A stretch of 64,000 nucleotides of DNA from contig JBNMLH010000017.1 in NCBI GenBank assembly GCA_050875145.1, positions 1-64,000 of the forward strand. The letters are read 5' to 3'. Shown here in pieces: positions 56,440-64,000 of the stretch. The stretch is from CAG-411 sp050875145. GTDB lineage: Bacteria > Bacillota > Clostridia > Lachnospirales > Lachnospiraceae. Every line of letters begins with the position of its first letter. Position 1 is the stretch's first letter. The translations under genes and the position numbers were made by a program. A model generated the notes under the pieces. It searched no databases, was not told where the DNA came from, and was given only the letters and a program-made list of their open reading frames with translations.

Positions 56440-57885
56440 TTATTCTTGGCATATTTCCTTTAATATACCTAATACAAACTGATAAACTCTCTGTGTAGAT
56501 GAGATTACGAGACGTTCTTTTGGGGTATGAATATCATAGATATCTGGTCCTATTGAAACCATATCCAACGCTTTATTTTTATCTGCTAAAATACCACATT
56601 CCAGTCCAGCATGAATTGCTTCAATCTTTGGGCTTTCCCCATACTGCTCTTCATATACCTTCACGCATAATTCACGCAATGCAGAATTTGCCCGATACTC
56701 CCATGCAGGATATTCACTCTTTTTCTCAAATGCACCACCTGTGCTTTCAATCAAATGTTTCATTTTCTGCCCTAAATACTGTTTATAACTTTGCACTGAA
56801 CTTCTTATAGAAAAGGATAAAAATACATTTTCTTCATTAGTTCTACAAATTCCCAGATTTAAAGAACTTTCCACTAGCCCAGAAATTGCTTCACTCATCT
56901 TTTGCACGCCATTTGGTGTTTGTTCCAAAAAGAAAATAAGATTTTCTTTTACTTCATTGGAAAATACTTTTGTTTTCTGCATTCCTTTTTGCACATATGC
57001 AAATCTTGCTTCTGGTTCATTGGCAGAAACTTCGTTTTTTATATTTTTCACTATCTTGTCAAAGGTATTAGCAAATACTTCTATATCAGAAATCAAAATT
57101 TCGGCTTTTGCATCCCTTGGTATTGCATTATCTTTCAAACCTCCGTCTACAGAAATCAAATCGAATAAAAGCTTTTCATTCTGCATTTCAGCTAAAATTC
57201 TTCCCAAACTCAATACTGCATTTTCTCTGTTTTTATCAATCTCTGTTCCTGAATGTCCCCCCTGCATTCCAGATACAACAAGCTCCATTACGATTCCTTC
57301 TGCTTCCTTTCGGTTTAATTGATAAGTTCCATTTACAGACATACCTCCAGCACAACTTGTCAAAATAGTCCCTTCTTCTTCTGAATCAATATTAATAAAA
57401 TAAGTTCCTTTCAATTTAGAAGCATCCAATCCAATCGCACCATCCATTCCAGTTTCCTCATCCGTAGTAATCACCACCTCTATTGGTGGATGGACAATCG
57501 TATCATCATCTAAAATTGCAAGTGCATAAGCTATCGCAATTCCATCGTCTCCTCCCAAGGTTGTGCCTTTTGCATAAACATAGTCCCCATCTATTTGAAT
57601 ATCCAACGGCTCTTTCAAAAAGTCATGCTGGCAATCCGTCTCTTTTTCGCAAACCATATCCATATGACCCTGCAAAATTACAGTTGGTCTATCTTCAAAT
57701 CCCTTACTACCAGCCTTGCGAATTATCACATTTTCATACACATCCTGCTCATACTCCAATTGATGTTTTTTAGCAAAGTCAACTAAATAATTACTAATAG
57801 CTGTATTATTTCCTGACCCTCTTGGAATGCGACTAATCTCTTCAAAATAGGTAAATACTTTTGTAGAATCAATTTTTTCTAACAT
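56440..57885 (-). CDS. pepD: aminoacyl-histidine dipeptidase PepD (M20C)
   Basis: 481 residues. Zinc ligands lie in LQGHMDMVCEK (about 72-82), GDDGIAIAYA (about 114), TTDEETGMDGA (about 142) and further on; the lid domain is about 205-380. A cytosolic dipeptidase active on Xaa-His dipeptides such as carnosine. AAAGGAG precedes the ATG. It stands alone with 234 bases of non-coding sequence before it. Confidence 0.92.
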   Translation of the reverse strand: MLEKIDSTKVFTYFEEISRIPRGSGNNTAISNYLVDFAKKHQLEYEQDVYENVIIRKAGSKGFEDRPTVILQGHMDMVCEKETDCQHDFLKEPLDIQIDGDYVYAKGTTLGGDDGIAIAYALAILDDDTIVHPPIEVVITTDEETGMDGAIGLDASKLKGTYFINIDSEEEGTILTSCAGGMSVNGTYQLNRKEAEGIVMELVVSGMQGGHSGTEIDKNRENAVLSLGRILAEMQNEKLLFDLISVDGGLKDNAIPRDAKAEILISDIEVFANTFDKIVKNIKNEVSANEPEARFAYVQKGMQKTKVFSNEVKENLIFFLEQTPNGVQKMSEAISGLVESSLNLGICRTNEENVFLSFSIRSSVQSYKQYLGQKMKHLIESTGGAFEKKSEYPAWEYRANSALRELCVKVYEEQYGESPKIEAIHAGLECGILADKNKALDMVSIGPDIYDIHTPKERLVISSTQRVYQFVLGILKEICQE

Positions 57886-58041
57886 ATTATAACGCTCCTT
57901 TTCATAAACATTTTGATACAGATTTTACATACTACCTCTCCAAATTATTTGCACAAATAACACACTTCATGCTTTTATATTATCGCTATCAGTCATATAT
58001 GCATTTTATAAAAGCAAAATTTAACTCATAGCTTTCGTATA

Positions 58042-58078
58042 TAAAAAGGTCGCCTGTGATATTCTCAGCAAACGACCT
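58042..58078 (-). terminator. terminator of the PFL/ACT operon
   Basis: AGGTCG (58047-58052) and CGACCT (58073-58078), followed on the minus strand by TTTTTAT. A second hairpin, GGTTCA/TGAACC (58085-58105), precedes it. Confidence 0.75.
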
Positions 58079-58119
58079 GGCAATGGTTCAATAAAACATT
58101 GAACCGCTTTTTATTCTCT

Positions 58120-59484
58120 TTAGTTCTTAAAACTATGAATTGGTGCAGGAATTCTTCCTCCGCGATTAATAAAATCATCACTAGAGAATTGATTCACTGG
58201 CATAATTGGTGCATAACCTAACAAACCACCAAATTCTACAGTATCTCCTACCTTTTTCCCAATAACAGGAATAATACGAACTGCTGTTGTTTTTTGGTTT
58301 ACCATACCAATTGCCATCTCATCAGCAATCACACCAGAAATTGTTGTTGCCTTTGTATCTCCTGGAATAGCAATCATATCCAAACCTACAGAACAAACAC
58401 AAGTCATAGCTTCCAATTTTTCTAAAGTAAGTGCGCCATCTACCACAGCATCAATCATACCTTGATCTTCACTAACTGGAATAAAGGCTCCACTCAATCC
58501 ACCTACATAAGAGGATGCCATAACACCACCCTTTTTCACTTGGTCATTTAACATAGCCAGTGCAGCCGTTGTACCTGGTGCACCTGCTCTTTCCAATCCC
58601 ATTACTTCAAATATCTCTGCAATACTATCTCCAACCGCAGGTGTTGGTGCTAAGGATAAATCAATAATACCAAATGGTATTCCCAATCTCTTAGAAGCCT
58701 CTGATGCAATCAATTGTCCTACTCTGGTAATCTTAAAAGCTGTTTTCTTTACAGTCTCACATAATGTACCAAAGTCAGCACCCTTCGCAGTTTCCAATGC
58801 AGACTTAACAACTCCCGGTCCACTAACTCCAACATTGATAATTGCATCTGCTTCTGTTACTCCATGGAACGCTCCTGCCATAAATGGATTATCATCTGGT
58901 GCATTACACAATACAACCAACTTTGCACAACCAATAGAATCATTTTCTTTTGTCAAATCAGCAGTTTCTAAAATAATCTCACCTAAAAGCTTTACTGCAT
59001 CCATGTTAATTCCTGTCTTGCTGGAACCAACATTGACAGAACTACAAATAAATTCCGTTTCTTTCATTGCCTGTGGAATAGAGCGAATTAAATATTCATC
59101 ACTCTTTGTCATTCCTTTCGAAACCAAAGCGGAATAACCACCAATAAAGTTTACACCCACCTTCTTTGCCGCGCGGTCTAAAGCTTTCGCAAGGATAACA
59201 TAATCCTCAGGACATTTACATGCGCGAGCACCTACTAAGGAAATTGGAGTAATGGAAATTCGCTTATTTACAATTGGAATACCAAACTCTTTTTCAAGGT
59301 CCTGTCCAGTTGAAACCAAATCTTTCGCTACAGTCGTAATCTTATTATAGATATTTTCTGCAACTACATTCACATCCGAATCCGCACAATCTAATAAACT
59401 AATTCCTAATGTAATTGTTCTTACATCAAGATTCTGTTTTTCAATCATTTTATTCGTTTCTAAAACTTCATTAATATTAATCAT
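58120..59484 (-). CDS. PFL/UPF0210 family protein
   Basis: 454 residues from the ATG at 59484 (AAAGGATAATG upstream; an ATG three codons earlier is too close to it). Conserved segments: VNFIGGYSALVSKG (about 115), ETEFICSSVNVGSSKTGIN (about 141-159), GVSGPGVVKSALE and a GGLSGAFIPVSEDQGM loop (about 345). The fold is related to pyruvate formate-lyase in structure, but no radical glycine is apparent and the activity is unknown. Nearly always paired with a small ACT protein, as here. Confidence 0.88.
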   Translation of the reverse strand: MININEVLETNKMIEKQNLDVRTITLGISLLDCADSDVNVVAENIYNKITTVAKDLVSTGQDLEKEFGIPIVNKRISITPISLVGARACKCPEDYVILAKALDRAAKKVGVNFIGGYSALVSKGMTKSDEYLIRSIPQAMKETEFICSSVNVGSSKTGINMDAVKLLGEIILETADLTKENDSIGCAKLVVLCNAPDDNPFMAGAFHGVTEADAIINVGVSGPGVVKSALETAKGADFGTLCETVKKTAFKITRVGQLIASEASKRLGIPFGIIDLSLAPTPAVGDSIAEIFEVMGLERAGAPGTTAALAMLNDQVKKGGVMASSYVGGLSGAFIPVSEDQGMIDAVVDGALTLEKLEAMTCVCSVGLDMIAIPGDTKATTISGVIADEMAIGMVNQKTTAVRIIPVIGKKVGDTVEFGGLLGYAPIMPVNQFSSDDFINRGGRIPAPIHSFKN

Positions 59485-59508
59485 GCTATACATTATCCTT
59501 TCTGTATT

Positions 59509-59781
59509 TTATAAACGGTGCATTTTATTGAAAATATCCTCACGCTGAATTTTAATAATACAACCAATTTCTTCTCCGATTTTCTCTAAATCTGCTGAAA
59601 GAGTTGTAAACTCCTTATCTGTTGCACTAATGTCTGTAATCATCATCATATTAAAATAACCTTGTACAATAGTCTGTGAAATATCAAGAATGTTTACCTT
59701 ACTCTCTGATAAGTAAGTACAAACTTTTGCAATAATACCTACACTATCTTTTCCTACTACAGTTATAATTGTTTTTTTCAT
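59509..59781 (-). CDS. ACT-domain protein (UPF0237)
   Basis: 90 residues, a single ACT domain (KKTIITVVGKDSVGIIAKVC at the start). Binds a small ligand, probably an amino acid, and regulates its partner. AGGAGG precedes the ATG. It precedes the PFL gene by 24 bases in the conserved ACT-PFL operon. Confidence 0.9.
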   Translation of the reverse strand: MKKTIITVVGKDSVGIIAKVCTYLSESKVNILDISQTIVQGYFNMMMITDISATDKEFTTLSADLEKIGEEIGCIIKIQREDIFNKMHRL

Positions 59782-59872
59782 AAATTTATCCTCCTAAAAT
59801 AACAGATTTCATCTGAATTTTGCTACCTACTTTGATTTTAACAATACTTATAGTAGTATACACTACTTTTGT

Positions 59873-60664
59873 CTATATTTCAAATACAGATGTAGCTTGA
59901 AAGCATTTTGCAACAGAAAGAAATCCCGATTTACATTTATAGCCTTTTTCCTCAAGCTCGCACTTGACAGTTTCATAAGCCAAATCAGGAAAATTATTAT
60001 CTTTACTCAAATGTCCTAAAATAATATGTTTCATTTTTTCATTTATAATGTCACACAATAAATTAGCAGATACCATATTTGATAAATGTCCTTTTCTTCC
60101 TAATATGCGCTGCTTTAATATGTACGGATATGGTCCTACCTGTAACATATTTACATCATGATTTGCTTCCAGCAACAGGATTTCTGAATCTCTTAAATGT
60201 TCCAGTGTGTATGCATCATATGTGCCTAAATCCGTTGCCACTCCCATTTTATGTCCATCCTGTTCAAATGTATAAGCAACAGGATTTGCCGCATCATGCG
60301 AAATAGAAAAAGGGCATATCTCCATATCTTTTAAAATTAATTTTTGATCTGGTTCTACATAATGTAACAATTCAGCAGGAATTTTTCCCACATTTTTTGT
60401 ATGTAGCATAGCGTAAATCGTTTCTACTGTGGAATAAATTGGAATATGGTAACGGCGTGCCATAACACCGACCCCTGCAATGTGATCTCCATGCTCATGG
60501 GTCACAAATATTCCATCAATCTTAGAGGGATCCACATCAATATCTGACAATCCCGCTTCAATCTTTTTTCCGCTAATACCTGCATCCACTAAAATATTTG
60601 TATCCTTTCCTCCCACATAGATACAATTGCCATCACTTCCACTTGAGATACTACATAATTTCAA
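59873..60664 (-). CDS. yycJ: MBL-fold hydrolase YycJ/WalJ
   Basis: 263 residues from a TTG at 60664 (AGAGGAAATAAG upstream). Metallo-beta-lactamase fold: SSGSDGNCIYVG, THEHGDHIAG (about 55-64), ATDLGTYD (about 142) and LEANHDVNML (about 165). YycJ is a nuclease-like MBL protein linked to DNA repair and cell-wall control in Firmicutes; here it is near polA rather than walRK. Confidence 0.88.
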   Translation of the reverse strand: MKLCSISSGSDGNCIYVGGKDTNILVDAGISGKKIEAGLSDIDVDPSKIDGIFVTHEHGDHIAGVGVMARRYHIPIYSTVETIYAMLHTKNVGKIPAELLHYVEPDQKLILKDMEICPFSISHDAANPVAYTFEQDGHKMGVATDLGTYDAYTLEHLRDSEILLLEANHDVNMLQVGPYPYILKQRILGRKGHLSNMVSANLLCDIINEKMKHIILGHLSKDNNFPDLAYETVKCELEEKGYKCKSGFLSVAKCFQATSVFEI

Positions 60665-60722
60665 CTTATTTCCTCTTTTCTATTATCCAATTCAAGTACT
60701 TCCAAAAACATTCCATAATCCT

Positions 60723-62888
60723 TTATTTTTCCCAGTACAATTCCATCTGCTCTCCATCCTTAATCGGGGTTGAGAAAGTAGCCTCCATACCATTTACTGT
60801 CATAACAATAGAAGATCCTCCAGCCGTATGTGTATCAAAAGGATAAAAATCTAATATATCCACAAAAATGTAGGATGCTTTTCCAGATAATGTTACTGGC
60901 GTATTATTCACAGTTATGTGAATTTCATGAACTTCATTTAAGATTACTTCACTCTTATTATTATCCTCTTTATTCTGAGCTATTTCTTCACTTTGGCTAT
61001 TGTCTCTCATTTCATTTGCAACAACAGATTCTACCTCCTCTATCGTAGGATCTGATACCTTTTTCTCCTGATTTTCCACTATATGAGAATTATCTTCTAA
61101 CCTCTCATCTACAAGCATTGTATCTCTTGTTTGTTCCCATGCACATTCAACTGAAAAACCATCGTAAATCCTCTCCTCTAAGCCAGCCTCTTTTCCATTG
61201 ATGCGAAAATCAGTCGGATAAGGCATATCCATCAATTCCATTATCTCATCAATACTATAATAATCTACTATCTCTATTCTATCCTTTTCCGCAATAAGAT
61301 AGCTCTCTAACACCACTTCATCATTTACTCTAACCATTCTTGGGCAAGTAATTTTCTTTCTATTTACCTCTATTACAATATTTCCTTTTCTTTTAAATTC
61401 TGGTATCTCTCCAACTGTACTCTTTGCTGGGCTTCCCGCAGTTGAAGGAATTATTTCAATAATATCATCTGCAGAAATCTTTGTATTAAGACTAGCTTCC
61501 TTGCCATTAATTGTAATCTTTGCACCATCACCAGCTTCTCCACGAAGTAGTCTTGCCTCATTATTAACCAAATAATTAATTTCTTTTCCCCTTTTAGGAA
61601 ATAAATCTTCCTTAGGAAATCCAATTTGAATTGCCGCATCCATGACGGTCAAGCGATTATTATCATATAATTTAATCTGTGTTCCATTCACAGAAACCAT
61701 AACAAAATTGTTATTCTTAGCCAAATGGCTAAGGCAGATACCGATCGGTGTTACAAGGGTTGAATCCAATACAACATCTTCCTCAAAATGAATTGTTCCA
61801 AACACTTCTTCTCCTCGAACAGCAACTCGTTCTTTCGGTAATCCTAAATGTTCAGCCAGACTCTCTGCAAAATTTGGTAGTTTTCCACCACCTCCAACAA
61901 TAAATACTGCACTAACTGGCACACCACCATTTAATTCTATAATACGTTCTGCCACTTTTTTTGTTGTATTAGAAACAGTATCCTGCAATCCTTCTAATAC
62001 TTCCTCTGGTGACAACGTATGTGCAATTCCCATAATGTCTTTATATTCAATCTTTTTTTCTGAAAAACAACCTATCTTTATATCTTCCGCAGTTGAAAAG
62101 TCCACAAGATAGCGCTTTGCGATTTCCTCCGTAAAAGTATCTCCCGCAATTGGTATCATTCCATATCCAATAATACTTCCATCTTTTGTGATAGAAATAT
62201 CAGATGTTCCTGCTCCCACATCTACAAGCCCAATGTTCAACAATCTAAAGTTGACTGGTATTGCAAGCTCACTTGCTGCAATTGGTTCTAATGTTAAATT
62301 TGCCACTTTCAATCCAGCTTTTTCCACAGAAGCATACAAAGATTCAATAACCTCATCTGGCAAAAAAGTAGCCAAAAAATCAGCAGAAATCTTTCTTCCT
62401 TTATGCCCTTTTAAACTTAACATAATATAATCATCTAAATAATAATGTATTACCGTAGAACCCACGCAATACATCCCTAATTGCTGATTCATTTCATCTC
62501 GCAACGTCGCATATGCTTTTTCCATCCCAATCAGCTCTAATGTATGGATTTTTTCTTCATCAATAATACTCTCATCATCAAATTCATAATCTGCACGTAC
62601 GGTCACAGTTTTAAGAACACGACCAGCCGCTGCAATACAAACATCTTCCAACTTATAATGTAACTTTTGCTCCAACTCCATTTTTACCTGTGAAATGGTT
62701 TCTGCCACCTTATCAATATCATGAATTTGTCCATCCAACATAGAACGAGTCTCATGCATACGAACAACTTGTCCAACTACACAAAAGTTTTTTTCACTTT
62801 CGCGATATCCCACTGTTCCAACAATACTTCTTGTCCCTATATCCAAACCAAATATATAATGTTCTGGACACTTTGTATATTCTGTCAC
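60723..62888 (-). CDS. FtsA-like actin-family ATPase with long C-terminal extension
   Basis: 721 residues from a GTG at 62888, eight bases after TTTGGAGG; an in-frame ATG six codons earlier has no RBS. The N-terminal 400 residues are an FtsA/PilM-like actin ATPase: FGLDIGTRSIVGTVG (phosphate 1), VDVGAGTSDISI (about 225, phosphate 2) and VFIVGGGGKLPNF (about 328, adenosine). The other 320 residues are beta-rich with several repeats of NGKEA/VNGTQ and no amphipathic FtsA tail. It precedes yycJ and follows coaE. Probably a second, lineage-specific cell-division or envelope ATPase. Confidence 0.88.
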   Translation of the reverse strand: MTEYTKCPEHYIFGLDIGTRSIVGTVGYRESEKNFCVVGQVVRMHETRSMLDGQIHDIDKVAETISQVKMELEQKLHYKLEDVCIAAAGRVLKTVTVRADYEFDDESIIDEEKIHTLELIGMEKAYATLRDEMNQQLGMYCVGSTVIHYYLDDYIMLSLKGHKGRKISADFLATFLPDEVIESLYASVEKAGLKVANLTLEPIAASELAIPVNFRLLNIGLVDVGAGTSDISITKDGSIIGYGMIPIAGDTFTEEIAKRYLVDFSTAEDIKIGCFSEKKIEYKDIMGIAHTLSPEEVLEGLQDTVSNTTKKVAERIIELNGGVPVSAVFIVGGGGKLPNFAESLAEHLGLPKERVAVRGEEVFGTIHFEEDVVLDSTLVTPIGICLSHLAKNNNFVMVSVNGTQIKLYDNNRLTVMDAAIQIGFPKEDLFPKRGKEINYLVNNEARLLRGEAGDGAKITINGKEASLNTKISADDIIEIIPSTAGSPAKSTVGEIPEFKRKGNIVIEVNRKKITCPRMVRVNDEVVLESYLIAEKDRIEIVDYYSIDEIMELMDMPYPTDFRINGKEAGLEERIYDGFSVECAWEQTRDTMLVDERLEDNSHIVENQEKKVSDPTIEEVESVVANEMRDNSQSEEIAQNKEDNNKSEVILNEVHEIHITVNNTPVTLSGKASYIFVDILDFYPFDTHTAGGSSIVMTVNGMEATFSTPIKDGEQMELYWEK

Positions 62889-62992
62889 AAAAATTCCTCC
62901 AAACATTTTGTATCTATTCTATTTGTAAATCCAACATCCCCCTATAGACTTACATATTCAATCCGTTCACAATTATAACATATTTTAACTGC

Positions 62993-63580
62993 CTAGACTA
63001 GCAGTTTTTCCAGTTGTTCCGTTATTAAAGATTTATTTCCATTATTATTTATAAACTGCTGACATTGCTCCTTCATTCTAGCATTCACCCTTTGATTGTC
63101 CATAATGTTATCAATCTTGTCATCAGAATACCCGCGATCTCTTTTTAAACGTTCTCTTCGTACAGCATCCTCCGCATCCACGTACCATACTTCATCACAC
63201 ATCTTGTCTAGTCCTGTTTGAAACATAATCGCACTTTCTATCACATAGTAAGTATATTCTTTTTTCTTTCTCTGCTGTTCAATATCTTCAAATAAATACT
63301 GCTTCACCCATGGATGTATAATAGAATTAAGTTGCTCTAATAACCTCTCCTCACGAAAAACTTTATCTGACACAAGTTTTCGATTAATTTCCTTATTTTC
63401 ATCTAAAATGTCTTTGCCTAGTAACTGTATAATCTGCTCATAGCTTTTTGTATCCTTCTGATATGCCAGATGTCCGATCTCATCTGTCATTTGCAATCTT
63501 ACATTAAAATGTTCTTCCATTAACTTTCCAACGGTTGATTTTCCACTTCCGACACTACCTGTTAATCCAATTATTCTCAT
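62993..63580 (-). CDS. coaE: dephospho-CoA kinase
   Basis: 195 residues from the ATG at 63580 (AAAGGAG upstream); in-frame ATGs further up lie in polA and have no RBS. GLTGSVGSGKST (5-16) is the P-loop, TDEIGHLAYQ the CoaE signature, SAIMFQTGLDK the lid region. The last step of coenzyme A synthesis. 25 bases after polA, in the same operon. Confidence 0.93.
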   Translation of the reverse strand: MRIIGLTGSVGSGKSTVGKLMEEHFNVRLQMTDEIGHLAYQKDTKSYEQIIQLLGKDILDENKEINRKLVSDKVFREERLLEQLNSIIHPWVKQYLFEDIEQQRKKKEYTYYVIESAIMFQTGLDKMCDEVWYVDAEDAVRRERLKRDRGYSDDKIDNIMDNQRVNARMKEQCQQFINNNGNKSLITEQLEKLLV

Positions 63581-63605
63581 TTGTATCTCCTTTATCTCAG
63601 CTCTA

Positions 63606-64000
63606 CTAATGTGCTTCATTCCAGTTATTACCCTGCTGCACATCAATTTCTAAAGGCACTGATAACTGTATAACCTGATCCATTTCTTCTTCCAGAATTT
63701 TTCTGACCGCCTCTATCTCGTCTACATGCGTTTCTACAAGTAATTCATCATGTATCTGTAATAAAAGTTGGGAACGTAGTCCTTCTTTTTGTATCCGATC
63801 ATTTACCCGTATCATTGCCAATTTTATTATGTCAGCTGCCGTTCCCTGAATTGGTGAATTCATAGCAACTCGTTCTCCAAACGAACGTTGATTGAAATTT
63901 TTTGAAGCCAATTCCGGAACAGGTCTTCTTCTTCCCATCAGAGAAACTACATATCCATTCTTTTTTCCCTGTTCTACTGACTCGTCTAAATACTTCTTTA
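63606..64000 (-). CDS. polA: DNA polymerase I, C-terminal part (cut by window edge)
   Basis: 131 codons of the 3' end are visible. MGRRRPVPEL, NSPIQGTAADIIKLAMI and LLLQIHDELLVE (motif C, with the catalytic acids H-D-E) are diagnostic of family A polymerases. It functions in repair and Okazaki fragment processing. The N-terminal domains lie outside the window. Confidence 0.95.
   Translation of the reverse strand, partial: KKYLDESVEQGKKNGYVVSLMGRRRPVPELASKNFNQRSFGERVAMNSPIQGTAADIIKLAMIRVNDRIQKEGLRSQLLLQIHDELLVETHVDEIEAVRKILEEEMDQVIQLSVPLEIDVQQGNNWNEAH

Overview
The window is AT-rich, with RBS-led genes, TTG/GTG starts and a housekeeping gene set of Clostridia. Several features point to Lachnospiraceae, a family-level inference: surface proteins with threonine/proline linkers, an FtsA-like ATPase next to coaE and polA, a PFL/ACT pair, an NADP-type glutamate dehydrogenase and an orphan-looking flagellin lysine methylase. 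Genus was not determined.

Region A (1 to about 17640) is the right-hand part of an integrated temperate phage or phage-like element; its left end lies outside the window. Leftward early genes run from about 9.1 kb to the window edge. They include small phage proteins, a hexapeptide-repeat protein built on 18-bp DNA repeats, an HUH-type Rep, an RNase H-like protein, a PcfK/AcrIIA9-like protein, a DUF7666-like protein, PcfJ, an HNH protein and a Lar-like zinc-ribbon protein. The block from Rep to PcfJ is nearly gapless or overlapping. The lysogeny region (about 9.2-16 kb) holds a divergent promoter pair over a 14-bp inverted repeat, a RelE-type toxin with its partner, two tandem TTG-started XRE repressors, a third XRE protein on the other strand, two cargo-like genes (a SWIM zinc-finger protein and a DUF4041/GIY-YIG protein) and a tyrosine integrase. 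An ImmA/IrrE peptidase with a two-TM partner and a cluster of 11-bp direct repeats lie between the integrase and the chromosome.

Region B (17.7-36.5 kb) is chromosomal and almost all leftward: gdhA, glgP, fliB, lysC, two heterodimeric ABC exporter pairs (each with one degenerate and one intact Walker B glutamate) and a HAD phosphatase. A metal module follows: DUF2325, an atypical P1B ATPase and a small single-TM DUF6110 protein, with a Fur-like palindrome upstream.

Region C (36.7-43.3 kb) carries cell-surface functions: an Ig-like secreted protein, a GHL10-type glycosidase-like protein, a HAD phosphatase and a membrane-anchored GH25 lysozyme.

Region D (43.5-64 kb) is housekeeping. A rightward block holds a DUF5662 protein, rqcH and a PHP histidinol phosphatase. 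A long leftward block holds RNA modification enzymes (MnmM, RluA-type, RsuA-type, NOP/RsmF-type), RecU, YgiQ, a small alarmone synthetase, an M23 peptidase, PepD, PFL/ACT, YycJ, the FtsA-like ATPase, CoaE and the 3' end of polA.

The most unusual material is in the phage-like element: two related long-stem intercistronic elements (8507-8874), a 159-bp duplication that brackets the SWIM gene, and a small-RNA or replication-origin candidate next to the rep gene.
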